Shown: piece after piece, positions 8,377-17,128 of the stretch
How positions within the stretch are numbered: position 1 is the first letter of the stretch
Layout: every line of letters starts with the position of its first letter
Source: Pantoea conspicua
GTDB taxonomy: Bacteria; Pseudomonadota; Gammaproteobacteria; Enterobacterales; Enterobacteriaceae
Direction of reading: 5' to 3'
Length of the DNA stretch: 64,000 nucleotides
NCBI RefSeq assembly: GCF_002095315.1
Contig: NZ_MLFN01000011.1
Location: forward strand, 19,420 to 83,419
Program-made: the position numbers and the translations under genes
The notes under the pieces: model-generated
Told to the model about the DNA's origin: nothing
Seen by the model: the letters and a program-made list of their open reading frames with translations, nothing else
The model's database searches: none

Positions 8377-10734
8377 TTACTTCAGACGGAAAGCGACCAC
8401 GCTGTCGCCCGCCGTGGTGCCGAGCGAACCGTGTCCGCCTGCCGCAATCACCACATACTGCTTACCATCTTTACCCATAAAGGTGGATGGCGTGGCCTGT
8501 GTGCCTGCGCTCAGTTCGGTCTGCCACAGCAGCTCGCCGGTGGTGCTGTCATAGGCACGGAAGAAGTTATCCGCCGTCGCACCGTGGAACACCAGATCGC
8601 CCGCGGTCAGTAACGGACCGCCGTGTGCCACCATCCCCATCGGGAAACCGATTGGGAAACGGCCCGGCAGGAAGCTGGTTTTCAGGTTTTTGGTGTTGCC
8701 CACCCGACGCAGCCATTCGGTTTTACCGGTTTTCAGATCGACACCCACCATGCGTCCCCACGGTGGCGCGATGCACGGAATACCCAGGCCGGAAGCCAGC
8801 TGCTGGATGTGAATCGCATAATCGCCGTGGAAGTTTTCATTCCAGTACGGCGTGCCGTCCTTGCTGAAGGTACGCTGGGTTTCGGTTTCCGGCGTGCGCT
8901 TGATCAGGGTGTATTTGTAAGCCAGACGGACCGGCGCAGCAATCAGCATCTGACGCTGCGGATCGACGGCCACTGAGCCCCAGTTGAAGACCCCGATGTT
9001 GCCCGGGAAAATCAACGAGCCTTTCTCGGTTGGCGGCGTCCACGGGTTACCGTCATAACGCAGCTCACGGAAACTGGCCCGGCAGCTCATCTGGTCAAAC
9101 GGCGTGATCCCCCACATCGACTTTTCAGTCAGCGGCTGCGGGATGAAGTTCAGGCTGGAGACTGGCTGAGTGGCGGCATACTGCTCGCCCTTGATGCCGT
9201 CAGTCGAGACCTTAACCTGCTCCACCGGATAGATCGGTTCGCCGGTCAGACGGTTCAGCACAAACAGGTTGCCGGTTTTGGTCGGCAGGATCACCGCCGG
9301 TTGTGACTTGCCCTGATAGTCGATATCAATCAGCGAAGGCTGCGAAGGGTTATCACGATCCCACAGGTCATGGTTCGAACTCTGATAACGCCATTTAAAC
9401 GCACCGGTTTTCAGATCCAGCGCCACCAGCGCATCGCGGAACTTCTCGGTGTTGCTATTGGGATCACGTTCGATGCCGACTTCATCCGGCGAGGCGTTGC
9501 CAAACGGCACATAGACCAGGCCATTTTTCAGATCAGCACTCAGGGTCGCCCAGGCAACCGGCGTATCCTGCGGATAAGTAGCTGCCGTATCAAGCGGCGC
9601 GGTATTCGCCGGATTCGCCGGATCGAAGTTCCACACCAGACGACCGGTGATCGCATCGTAGGCACGGATCACGCCAGACGGGTTACCGGTATTGAAACCG
9701 TTATCCATCACCGAGCCGCCGACAATCACCAGATTGCCTGCCACCAGCGGTGCCGCGGTCTGCATCAGCGCATGAGGACGCAGATCGCCCATGTTGGCGC
9801 GCAGGTTCACTACACCGTTATCACCGAAATCGGCGCACGCTTTACCGGTATCGGCATCCAGCGCGATCAGGCGGGCATCAGTGGTGGCGTTGAAGATACG
9901 CTTGCGGCAGATCGCCGGCTGTGCGCTGCTCTGCTGCTGCGCCTGCTGACCGGCGTCGAAGTAGCTGACGCCACGGCAGGTCTGGTGCTGCTGCAGATAG
10001 GAGCGGTTTTTATCCGGCGCGGTCTTCCACTTCACCGCACCGGTTTCCGGATCGAGCGCGTGTACTTCGTTATGCGGTGTACAGAAGTAGAGCATGCCGT
10101 TGGCTTTCAGCGGCGTCGCTTCAAAGGTGTACTCGGTGGCATCATCACCCTGACGCAGATCCCCGGTATGATAGGTCCACGCCACTTCCAGATCTTTCAC
10201 GTTATCTTTGGTGATCTGATTCAGCGCCGAGAAGCGCTGGCCGTCTGTGGTTCCGCCGTAGGCGCTCCACTCGTCTGCCGCGCCATTGCTGGCTGCCGGG
10301 GTCCGTGCGTTGTTGATGGTGCCCTGCTGGGGGATCGGATCGTAGAAGCAGAGGCCGATCACCAGCAGCACCATCAGCATGACCGTGCTGCCGAGGAAAG
10401 GATGGAAGCGGCGCTGCCCCTGATAGAGTGGGCGAACCACCCAAGGCAGGGCCAGCCAGACACCCAGCACGCCAAACAGGTCACCGCGTGGGATCCACTG
10501 CCACTTATCGAAGCCCACTTCCCAGATAATCCAGAACAGGGTGATCCACATCAGCAGCGCATAGAGCATCAGCGCGCTACGCTTGTTCATAAAGAGCAGG
10601 ATAGCGCTGAGCAGAACGCCTACGCCCATCAGCGCATAGAATGCACTGCCTCCCACCAGCAGGAGTTGTCCTCCCATGTAAATCAGGGCGATAGAAAATA
10701 TCGCCATGATTACACTGGTAATTTTGTTAATCAT
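8377..10734 (-). CDS. gcd: membrane-bound PQQ-dependent glucose dehydrogenase
   Basis: A 785-aa quinoprotein matching E. coli Gcd (796 aa). Five N-terminal membrane segments (residues 1-130) anchor it and pass electrons to ubiquinone. The periplasmic eight-bladed propeller follows, with the active-site stretch YQSSNHDLWDRD containing the catalytic Asp, and propeller motifs such as DEWSAYGGTTDGQRFS. It oxidises glucose to gluconolactone in the periplasm, acidifying the medium and allowing mineral phosphate solubilisation in Pantoea and relatives. I choose the ATG at 10734, 7 bases after GAGGA, over one 18 bases upstream. It needs the PQQ made by pqqA-F at 42-47 kb. Confidence 0.96.
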   Translation of the reverse strand: MINKITSVIMAIFSIALIYMGGQLLLVGGSAFYALMGVGVLLSAILLFMNKRSALMLYALLMWITLFWIIWEVGFDKWQWIPRGDLFGVLGVWLALPWVVRPLYQGQRRFHPFLGSTVMLMVLLVIGLCFYDPIPQQGTINNARTPAASNGAADEWSAYGGTTDGQRFSALNQITKDNVKDLEVAWTYHTGDLRQGDDATEYTFEATPLKANGMLYFCTPHNEVHALDPETGAVKWKTAPDKNRSYLQQHQTCRGVSYFDAGQQAQQQSSAQPAICRKRIFNATTDARLIALDADTGKACADFGDNGVVNLRANMGDLRPHALMQTAAPLVAGNLVIVGGSVMDNGFNTGNPSGVIRAYDAITGRLVWNFDPANPANTAPLDTAATYPQDTPVAWATLSADLKNGLVYVPFGNASPDEVGIERDPNSNTEKFRDALVALDLKTGAFKWRYQSSNHDLWDRDNPSQPSLIDIDYQGKSQPAVILPTKTGNLFVLNRLTGEPIYPVEQVKVSTDGIKGEQYAATQPVSSLNFIPQPLTEKSMWGITPFDQMSCRASFRELRYDGNPWTPPTEKGSLIFPGNIGVFNWGSVAVDPQRQMLIAAPVRLAYKYTLIKRTPETETQRTFSKDGTPYWNENFHGDYAIHIQQLASGLGIPCIAPPWGRMVGVDLKTGKTEWLRRVGNTKNLKTSFLPGRFPIGFPMGMVAHGGPLLTAGDLVFHGATADNFFRAYDSTTGELLWQTELSAGTQATPSTFMGKDGKQYVVIAAGGHGSLGTTAGDSVVAFRLK

Positions 10735-11422
10735 GATCCATCCTCGGGTCATTAGCGGTGGTAGAAAATCAAATTTGAAAACATAAAATCAACGGGATTT
10801 TAACTAACGTAAGAAATATGTAAAAACATGTCGAAAGGTAAGACATTAGACAGCCTTATTAATCCCCCTCTCCGTAAGAGCGTAACGGCAGGTTTTTTTA
10901 CTTTCCGAAGCGGCAATTACGCGACTTCCATCACAAAAAATTAATCATTGGGCAAAACAAACCGCACCTTTTGTTCAAAGGTGTGGATTAAACAGACAAA
11001 TTCTGCTTCAGCAAATCCCGTCCGGGGGCGATCCGGCTGTGACAGTGAATGTCAAAAATTAATAATCAGTGCCCTGCCGTACGGCTGTAATAAATCTTAT
11101 GCCGCTGCGGGAATATCCAATGCGAGTTTTACGTAATGTAAAATGATTCTGAAAAATAATTCCTCCGCACAACCGGTTAGCCCCTGGTCGTTTCGTCTTG
11201 ATTAATTTCATTCCGACGTTTTACAACTCACAATCTTTTTACATCCTCTCCCGAAATCCCGGAAAAACATTAATTACCCTGTTAAATATAACGTGTTTAA
11301 ACGCTTTAAGATATTCCTCAGCCTGGCAGCTCTTTATGATGTGATATAAATAGAAACACATCCCCCTTCTTCTCTGCGGGCGCAGCAGGCTTTGCGTGGC
11401 AGGATAAACAGGCAGGCTAATC
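10735..11422. other. 688-base divergent intergenic region between gcd and glycosyltransferase
   Basis: This AT-rich stretch holds the promoters of both divergent genes. A 10-bp stem with a 5-base loop lies at 10962-10986 (one G-U pair), a possible operator. I see no conserved ORF and no clear CRP, Fur or LexA site. The size leaves room for a small RNA, but nothing supports one. Confidence 0.35.
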
Positions 11423-12403
11423 ATGTCCGCACTACACGCTATCTATCGTAAATTTCGTTTCCCGTTTAAATTAATCAATGCGGCGATCCGTTATCCGGCG
11501 GCGCAGGCGCAGGTTAAACGTTATTCGGTGATGTCGATTGAAGAGACTATCGATCTGTTATTAGCGAACCCGCAATTATCGCTGGCACGCTACGGGGATG
11601 GTGAACTGGAGATGACCTACTATAAAAATATAGGTTTTCAGCCTTTTAACCCGCAGCTTTCGGCCAGGCTGAAAGCGCTGCTGCAACAGGGACCGCAGGC
11701 AAATCCTCACTGTCTGCTCTGCCTGCCGGATGCCTTTCGCACCACGCGAAATATGCGTTCAGGTTCGGCACTGTTCTGGTTCTTTCACAAGTCATTTTAT
11801 TTTAAATATTATGCTTCTCTGCTCAATTCTCAGTACCAGTATGGTAATACCTCTGTCACCCGTCCTTATCACGATTATAAAACTAAACAATTGTCCCAGA
11901 CGATATTTGATAAATTTAAGCAACTCTATAAAGACCAGCGGCTGTTAATTGTGGAGGGCAGCGGAACGCGGCTGGGATTAGGCAATGATTTACTGGCAGA
12001 TGCGCGCGAAGTTAAACGCATCACCACGCTCAACCGTAATGCCTTTTCGGTTTATGACCGTTTATTCGCCGCGATATTAGCGCACGCCTCTGATTATGAT
12101 CTGGTCTTAATTTCATTAGGTCCCACCGCAACGGTACTGGCCTATGATCTGAGCCAGCATGGCATTCGCTGTATTGATAGTGGTCACGTTGATATTGAAT
12201 ATGAATGGATGCTGGCCAGTGCCACCACAAAAATGAAAGTGGCGGGTAAAAACGTTAATGAAGCGGGTGTGCTGCTCAGTGAACAGAGTGCAGTAGCCGA
12301 TGCCGGTTATCAGATGCAGGTGCTGCAACATGTCGGCGAAACGGCCGAACCCCCGGTAGTTCCGCTGCCCCCGGACCCGCTGGCGCAGCACAGCGCGGCC
12401 TGA
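11423..12403 (+). CDS. GT-D fold glycosyltransferase (DUF1792-type)
   Basis: A 326-aa protein with features of the GT-D (DUF1792) glycosyltransferase fold: LSLARYGDGELEM near residue 52 (the conserved RYGDGE-like motif), LLIVEGSGTRLGLGNDLL near 175 and VLISLGPTATVLAYDLS near 225, followed by GHVDIEYEW. Such enzymes add sugars to surface glycans or glycoproteins, using a nucleotide sugar. It has no signal peptide and no membrane segment. Codon use is more AT-rich than neighbours up to about 12100, which fits acquisition of a surface-polysaccharide gene. It stands alone; acceptor and donor are unknown. Confidence 0.75.
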   Translation: MSALHAIYRKFRFPFKLINAAIRYPAAQAQVKRYSVMSIEETIDLLLANPQLSLARYGDGELEMTYYKNIGFQPFNPQLSARLKALLQQGPQANPHCLLCLPDAFRTTRNMRSGSALFWFFHKSFYFKYYASLLNSQYQYGNTSVTRPYHDYKTKQLSQTIFDKFKQLYKDQRLLIVEGSGTRLGLGNDLLADAREVKRITTLNRNAFSVYDRLFAAILAHASDYDLVLISLGPTATVLAYDLSQHGIRCIDSGHVDIEYEWMLASATTKMKVAGKNVNEAGVLLSEQSAVADAGYQMQVLQHVGETAEPPVVPLPPDPLAQHSAA

Positions 12404-12616
12404 TGGTTTGCCCTGCGCTCCCTGTTTTCAGGCAGCCACTGCACCGGATGGATGCGCAGGCGAATAATTAGCCGGGTAATTCTCCATGCCGGCTATCCGA
12501 TGCGGCAGCGGGAAACGTCCGTCGTCGCGGGCAATCCGGTCCTTTTTCCCCTTTCCGCCATTTCCGGCACTTATTTTGCTTCATCGATCCTGTTATCCCC
12601 ATTCAGGAGAAGTGAG

Positions 12617-13942
12617 ATGAAGGCCAGCCGTTACCGTTACACGATATTTTCACTGTTGTTCCTGATCGCCCTGATCAACTACATCGACCGCGGCGCGCTC
12701 TCGTTTGCCGCCAATGCAATTGCCACAGAGTATCACTTCAGTAAAGTTCAGCTGGGCGCAGTGCTGGGCTACTTTGGCTTCGGCTATCTGTTTGGTTCGC
12801 TGTGCGGCGGCTTTCTTGCCGATCGCATCGGCACCAAAAAAGTGTGGTTAATGGCAGGCGTACTCTGGTCACTGCTGGAGATTGCCACTGCCTGGGCCGG
12901 TGAGCTGGGCATAGCGCTGTTTGGCGGTTCCGCCATTATGGGGTTTGCCGCCCTGCGCATCCTGTTCGGCTTCTCGGAAGGCCCCGCCTATGCGCTGATG
13001 AACAAGGCGATTGCCCACTGGGCACCGGATAACGAGCGTGGCTTTGCGCTTGGCATTGGTCTGCTCTCTACTCAGGTCGGCGCACTGCTGACTGCGCCGA
13101 TTGCGGTCGGGTTGCTGCTGCTGACCGGTGACTGGCGCATGATGTTTATCCTGCTCGGCGTTTTTTCGCTGCTGGCGATGATGCTGTTTGCCCGTACCTT
13201 CAGTGACGGCCCGGAGAGCAGCCCTGCCACCAGCGCAGCAGAACGCAGCCTGATCCGCGACGGCCAGCGCCAGCGCACCACCGATGGCGTGGCGCTGCCG
13301 TGGTGGCGCTTCTTCACCAGCCGCACGCTGGTGTGCAACGCGCTGGGCTATTTCTCCTTCCTCTACATCACCTTTACCCTGGTGACGTGGATGCCGAAAT
13401 ACCTGCAGGACAATTTCCATTACGATCTGCATTCGCTGTGGTACGTGGCGATGATTCCGTGGAGCGGTGCCTGCCTGACCGTGCTGCTGGGCGGACGCAT
13501 CGCTGATATCCTGCTGGCCCGCTTTAACAACCTGCGGCTGGCGCGTAATCTGTTTGCTGCCGTGACGCTGTGCGGTACCGCCTGCTGTTTTATGGCGATC
13601 CCCTACGTGTCGTCAGCTGCCGGAATTATTGCTCTGATGACGCTGGGTAACGCCCTCAATGCGCTGGTGAATAATGTCTACTGGTCAGTGGTGATTGACG
13701 TGACACCCAAAGCCTCGGTCGGAACCTACAGCGGCATGACGCTGGCGATCGCCAACCTGGCGGCAATTATCTCGCCAATGCTGTGCGGCTGGCTGGCAGA
13801 ATATTATGGTTATAACGCGATGTTCACCGTCACCGCGTTGATCGCCTTTGGCAGTATGCTGGCGATGACCCTGCTGCAGCCGGAGAAAACGCTGGTGGCG
13901 GAGACCCCGTCATCTGAGGTGGCGGAAACCTCCGCCGCCTGA
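12617..13942 (+). CDS. MFS transporter, anion:cation symporter type
   Basis: A 441-aa inner-membrane carrier with twelve hydrophobic segments. It resembles the ACS family (ExuT, GudP, DgoT): INYIDRGALSFAA near residue 20, LFGSLCGGFLADRIGTKKVW near 65 and FGFSEGPAYALMNKAIAHW near 118. Family members import hexuronates, hexarates or galactonate with protons. I use the ATG at 12617, 7 bases after AGGAGA; the open frame extends 55 codons further up but without membrane-protein features or a ribosome site. No catabolic gene is adjacent, so the substrate is open. Confidence 0.85.
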   Translation: MKASRYRYTIFSLLFLIALINYIDRGALSFAANAIATEYHFSKVQLGAVLGYFGFGYLFGSLCGGFLADRIGTKKVWLMAGVLWSLLEIATAWAGELGIALFGGSAIMGFAALRILFGFSEGPAYALMNKAIAHWAPDNERGFALGIGLLSTQVGALLTAPIAVGLLLLTGDWRMMFILLGVFSLLAMMLFARTFSDGPESSPATSAAERSLIRDGQRQRTTDGVALPWWRFFTSRTLVCNALGYFSFLYITFTLVTWMPKYLQDNFHYDLHSLWYVAMIPWSGACLTVLLGGRIADILLARFNNLRLARNLFAAVTLCGTACCFMAIPYVSSAAGIIALMTLGNALNALVNNVYWSVVIDVTPKASVGTYSGMTLAIANLAAIISPMLCGWLAEYYGYNAMFTVTALIAFGSMLAMTLLQPEKTLVAETPSSEVAETSAA

Positions 13943-13974
13943 CAGGTCGCCTCTCCGCTTAACCCCGGGGGGCG

Positions 13975-14628
13975 CTATGTTGATCTGATGGCTGATCGGA
14001 GGTCGTGACGCTGGCAAAACTGTTCAATATCGCCGTGCTGAAAGTCCGCCAGGTTGGCCAGCAGTTTCTCCAGCGGCCAGTCCCACCAGGCAATACGTTG
14101 CAGGCTGGCCGCAATCGCCGGGGTAAACCGCACCCGCAGAGGTTTCGCCGGCACGCCACCCACCACGCTGTAAGGCGCCACATCTTTGGTCACTACCGCG
14201 CCCGCGGCCAGTACCGCACCATCGCCAATGGTCACGCCCGGCAGCACGATCACCCCGTGACCTATCCAGACATCATGACCGATGATCACCCGATCGGCCC
14301 GACGCGCAGCGAAGAAGCCGTGATCGCGCGTGGCGTCTGTGTGGTAATACTCCGGGCAGTAGGTGAAACGATGCTGTGAGGCGCGGTTCATCGGATGATT
14401 GGGTGCCCCGATGCGCACCTGATTGGCGATGGCGCAGAAGCGGCCAATCTGGGTATCGGCGATGCTGCAATGCTCCCCGACGTAAGAGAAGTCACCCAGA
14501 TCGCAATATTCCAGCGTCGAATGCGCCAGAATTTCACACTGCTGACCGATGCGGGTTTCACGCATACGCACACTCTCATCAATCCGGGTGTGCTGGAGTC
14601 TGGCGGGCATAACGGCGGCAACTGACAT
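13975..14628 (-). CDS. hexapeptide-repeat acyltransferase, phosphonate-associated DapH/GlmU-like family
   Basis: A 217-aa left-handed beta-helix acyltransferase. The hexapeptide repeats run from about residue 25 to 175; typical elements are [37 protein letters not shown] and the CoA-site segment [20 protein letters not shown]. The layout fits the acetyltransferase often found in phosphonate (phn) operons (TIGR03308-like), as I remember that family, but no phn gene is present here. The ATG at 14628 is preceded by GGGAG at 5 bases; an upstream ATG (14679) has no such site. The substrate is unknown. It converges on the MFS gene. Confidence 0.78.
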   Translation of the reverse strand: MSVAAVMPARLQHTRIDESVRMRETRIGQQCEILAHSTLEYCDLGDFSYVGEHCSIADTQIGRFCAIANQVRIGAPNHPMNRASQHRFTYCPEYYHTDATRDHGFFAARRADRVIIGHDVWIGHGVIVLPGVTIGDGAVLAAGAVVTKDVAPYSVVGGVPAKPLRVRFTPAIAASLQRIAWWDWPLEKLLANLADFQHGDIEQFCQRHDLRSAIRST

Positions 14629-14716
14629 AATGCTCCCGAGGGTAAAAGGCGACACCAGGCTGGCGTCACGCTGCCGCACTACAATATCCGGCCAGCATGA
14701 CAGCCAATTGACAGCG

Positions 14717-14745
14717 AAAAAAGGCGGAGTGGTTAGCTCCGCCTT
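14717..14745 (-). terminator. rho-independent terminator of the tisB-like transcript
   Basis: On the minus strand a 7-bp GC-rich stem (GGCGGAG with CTCCGCC, 14737-14743 and 14723-14729) is followed by six T residues (14722-14717). It lies about 15 bases after the stop of the 29-codon ORF. Confidence 0.85.
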
Positions 14746-14759
14746 GTTTCAAGTTCCGG

Positions 14760-14849
14760 TTAACCTGCGTGACCGGTCAGTTGCATAAGGGCAACGATGA
14801 TCTGCAAGATGACCCGGATGAGATCCAGAATCAGCTTAGTCAGTTCCAT
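14760..14849 (-). CDS. tisB: TisB-like small hydrophobic toxin peptide (SOS-controlled type I toxin)
   Basis: A 29-aa ORF, below usual gene-caller length, with a strong AAGGAGAAGGA site before ATG. The peptide is almost entirely hydrophobic with spaced charges (ELTKLILDLIRVILQIIVAL, then MQLTGHAG), as in an amphipathic membrane helix. Its core ILQIIVALMQL lines up with ILKLIVAALQL of E. coli TisB as I remember it. About 210 bases upstream is a near-consensus LexA box; a long untranslated leader of this kind is also known for E. coli tisB. A terminator follows. TisB inserts in the inner membrane, lowers proton motive force and promotes persistence under DNA damage. Function here is inferred from sequence and context together. 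Confidence 0.82.
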   Translation of the reverse strand: MELTKLILDLIRVILQIIVALMQLTGHAG

Positions 14850-15059
14850 CACTTTCCTTCTCCTTTAACAGGAGCGCGCTGTTCGGCAACCGAGGCTTTG
14901 ACTCTACCCGCCGGGCGCCTAAGCACATCTTTGTGGAGAGGGCTGAGCGGCACTCATGGTTAAAGCCACAGGCCAGCACCACCTGATGCCTGCCGGGATT
15001 TTAGAAACCGTGCCCCTGGGAGCGGCCAGTCGACAATGAGGCTTTGCTCAACACCCAAC

Positions 15060-15079
15060 ACATGTATAAACATACAGTA
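15060..15079 (-). promoter_or_regulatory. LexA (SOS) box of the tisB-like gene
   Basis: The minus strand reads TACTGTATGTTTATACATGT. The core is CTGT-N8-ACAT against the consensus CTGT-N8-ACAG, a single mismatch, with an AT-rich spacer. A possible -10 (TATACA, 15063-15068) overlaps the box, so LexA binding would block transcription toward tisB. The start would be near 15056, giving a leader of roughly 205 bases. Confidence 0.82.
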
Positions 15080-15091
15080 TTTTAGCGAAAC

Positions 15092-15120
15092 TTGAAATCC
15101 TTAGCCGCACATTTTACAAT
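15092..15120 (+). promoter_or_regulatory. sigma-70 promoter of the IstR-like RNA
   Basis: TTGAAA at 15092-15097 and TACAAT at 15115-15120 are separated by exactly 17 bases, close to the sigma-70 ideal. The expected start is about 15127, which is where the segment complementary to the tisB leader begins. The promoter lies outside the LexA core, so it should be constitutive. Confidence 0.75.
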
Positions 15121-15126
15121 CTGCTG

Positions 15127-15223
15127 TGTGGAGAGTGCTGAGCACCTCGTTCGCAGCGCGGTTACCAGCCGGGTGGCGAACAAAAAAATAAAGGATTTGG
15201 CATCATGCCAAATCCTTTTTTTT
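15127..15223 (+). ncRNA. istR: IstR-like antisense small RNA opposing tisB
   Basis: A predicted RNA of about 97 nt from the promoter at 15092 to the terminator at 15191-15223, divergent from tisB as in E. coli. Its 5' end (15127-15143) repeats the sequence at 14932-14948 with 16 of 17 identities. Because tisB is read from the other strand, this makes the RNA complementary to the tisB leader over 17 positions with one mismatch. The target lies 83-99 bases upstream of the tisB start codon, like the ribosome standby site that E. coli IstR-1 blocks. No ORF with a ribosome site is present. Similarity is in architecture; I did not align it to a database. Confidence 0.72.
15191..15223. terminator. 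bidirectional terminator between istR-like RNA and sugar dehydrogenase
   Basis: A perfect 13-bp inverted repeat around one base (15191-15203 with 15205-15217) is followed by eight T on the plus strand and, read on the minus strand, by TTTATTTTTTTG. It can end both the IstR-like RNA and the convergent dehydrogenase transcript. Confidence 0.88.
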
Positions 15224-15241
15224 ATGCCCGTCATAAACCTA

Positions 15242-16543
15242 TTAATTGGCGGCGCTGATCCGCCAGACGGTATTGCCGGCGTCATCGGCGATTAACACGC
15301 CGCCCTGCTGGTCGCTGGCCAGGCCAACCGGCAGACCCCGCACCTGCTTCTCATCCTCCGTCAGGAAGCCGGATACCACCGTTTGTGGCTGTCCGACCGG
15401 TTTGCCGTTTTCAAACTTCACCCAGACCACTTTATAGCCGTTGAGCGGCGTGCGGTTCCAGCTACCGTGTTCGCTGATAAAGGCGCCACCGCGATACTGC
15501 GGCATGTTATCTGCGCTGTAAAACAGCAGTCCCAGCGGTGCAACGTGCGAACTCAGCGCGTAATCCGGCTTTATCGCCTTCTCAACCAGGTCAGGACGCT
15601 GCGGTTCGGCACGGCTATCAACATGCTGACCAAAGTAGCTGTAGGGCCAGCCATAAAAGCCCTTGTCCTGTACCGAGGTCAGATAGTCCGGCACCAGATC
15701 GGAACCAATTTCATCACGCTCGTTAACGATGGCCCACAGTTTGCCGCTCTGCGGTTCCCACTGTAAGCCGGTCGGATTGCGCAATCCGCTGGCGTAGATA
15801 CGGCTGGCCCCGCTGGCGGCGTCCACTTCCAGTACCGCCGCGCGCCGGTATTCCGCCCCAATGCCATTTTCGGTGACGTTACTGTTCGAGCCGACGCCGA
15901 CATAAAGTTTGCTGCCATCCGGGCTGGCTAACAGCGATTTGGTCCAGTGGTGGTTAATCGGGCCGCCCGGCAGCTCGGTCACCTCTTCTGGCGGCGTGCG
16001 AATCTCCGTTTGCCCTTCCTGATACGGGAATTTCACCAGACTATCGGCATTGGCAACGTAGAGCGTGTTACCAATCAGCTGCATACCAAACGGCGAATGC
16101 AGATTTTCGATAAAGCGGTGCTGCTCCCATTTCCCGTTGACGTTACGCAGCAGCGTAATGCGATTCCCGCCGGCACCGCCTTTGCCTGACGCCTTCTGCA
16201 CGATGCCCATAATCAGCTGCTTGGGACGGGTGGTCGGCTTGGGCGGTCCGTTTGATTCTGCCACCAGCACATCATTATTCGGTAGCACGTAAACCTGGCG
16301 TGGGTGCTGCAGATTCTCCGCGATTTTCTCGATTTTCAGCCCCTGCGCCACTTTTGGCATCTCGCCCGCTTTCCACGGTGTCCCTTCCGGCACCTGCATG
16401 GGCGGCATAAAGAAATTCTGCGCCTGCGGCAGTTCCGGGTTGGGTCCAATCTGTTTTTGCGGATCGACCAGCGCACCATCATCACAGCCGGCCAGCAGAG
16501 CCGTCAGGGTGAGCGCCAGTAAGGATTTATGCTGCATTTTCAT
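15242..16543 (-). CDS. PQQ-type sugar dehydrogenase lipoprotein (L-sorbosone dehydrogenase-like)
   Basis: A 433-aa protein with a lipoprotein signal: a hydrophobic stretch ends in LLAGC with Cys20 as lipidation site. The rest resembles the soluble glucose/sorbosone dehydrogenase beta-propeller (GSDH family): IAENLQHPRQVYVLPNNDVL near residue 95, YVGVGSNSN near 217, SGLRNPTGLQWEP near 250, ISEHGSWNRTPLNGYKVV near 350. Family members oxidise aldoses using PQQ at the periplasmic face, and the genome makes PQQ. The start ATG follows GGAGGAG. It is 12 bases from the small membrane protein gene upstream, so both are likely co-transcribed. Confidence 0.85.
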   Translation of the reverse strand: MKMQHKSLLALTLTALLAGCDDGALVDPQKQIGPNPELPQAQNFFMPPMQVPEGTPWKAGEMPKVAQGLKIEKIAENLQHPRQVYVLPNNDVLVAESNGPPKPTTRPKQLIMGIVQKASGKGGAGGNRITLLRNVNGKWEQHRFIENLHSPFGMQLIGNTLYVANADSLVKFPYQEGQTEIRTPPEEVTELPGGPINHHWTKSLLASPDGSKLYVGVGSNSNVTENGIGAEYRRAAVLEVDAASGASRIYASGLRNPTGLQWEPQSGKLWAIVNERDEIGSDLVPDYLTSVQDKGFYGWPYSYFGQHVDSRAEPQRPDLVEKAIKPDYALSSHVAPLGLLFYSADNMPQYRGGAFISEHGSWNRTPLNGYKVVWVKFENGKPVGQPQTVVSGFLTEDEKQVRGLPVGLASDQQGGVLIADDAGNTVWRISAAN

Positions 16544-16555
16544 GGTGGCTCCTCC

Positions 16556-16963
16556 TTAAGCGCTACGCTGACGTAACGCAAGTTGCACATTCGCCAGCAG
16601 CAGCAACGCCACCACCAGCGTGGAAAGCGTTACACCAAGCGGTATCACGGCGGCGGCATCGCGGCTGTGGATAAACGCATTAACGATGGCAATGACGATC
16701 GCCGCCAGCCATAGCCAGAAATGGCTCTTTTCTGCGCTGTCGCTGCCGCGAAACAGATAAACCAGCGCGATGAGTCGTGGCACAATCGCCAGCATCAGTC
16801 CCAGCGCGATCAGCCAGCCAGCCGCATCGGTCCAGAACAGCACAAAGGTCTGGCTATAGAGGATGTCAAACAGCCAGGCGGCGACAAAAAAGCCCAGCGG
16901 CACCGGCTCCAGCAGAGCGTACAGCGTCACGGCGAACGCCGATCTTCCCGAGGTATTGCGCAT
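16556..16963 (-). CDS. DUF2231-like small inner-membrane protein
   Basis: A 135-aa protein with four hydrophobic segments (about residues 8-30, 45-68, 80-98, 108-128) resembling DUF2231 membrane proteins, which often sit next to quinoprotein dehydrogenase or haem genes. I prefer the ATG at 16963 (preceded by GGAGAG) over 16972 and 17056, because the N-terminus MRNTSGRSAFAVTLYALLEP looks like the family's start. It directly precedes the PQQ-type dehydrogenase gene; a role in passing electrons to the membrane is possible but speculative. Confidence 0.7.
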   Translation of the reverse strand: MRNTSGRSAFAVTLYALLEPVPLGFFVAAWLFDILYSQTFVLFWTDAAGWLIALGLMLAIVPRLIALVYLFRGSDSAEKSHFWLWLAAIVIAIVNAFIHSRDAAAVIPLGVTLSTLVVALLLLANVQLALRQRSA

Positions 16964-17128
16964 GTTTCTCTCCATTTTAGCGATGAAAGCGGATCGGTCC
17001 AGCGGTGAAGCTGCCGGCAACAACCGATCTCGCGCCTGTAAAAGATTAGTAAACATGAAGAAAAGCGAAGGGTTAATTCAACAGGAAGTGAAATTCAGGG
17101 CGGTGACAGCAAGGTCACCGCCAGGGGA

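Noticed and set aside
9370..10755. 461-aa plus-strand ORF
   Set aside because: It is entirely antisense to gcd, whose protein is clearly conserved; composition (Arg/His-rich) is that of a shadow frame in GC-rich DNA.
12452..12616. Upstream extension of the MFS transporter
   Set aside because: The 55 extra codons are not membrane-like and the AGGAGA site supports ATG 12617.
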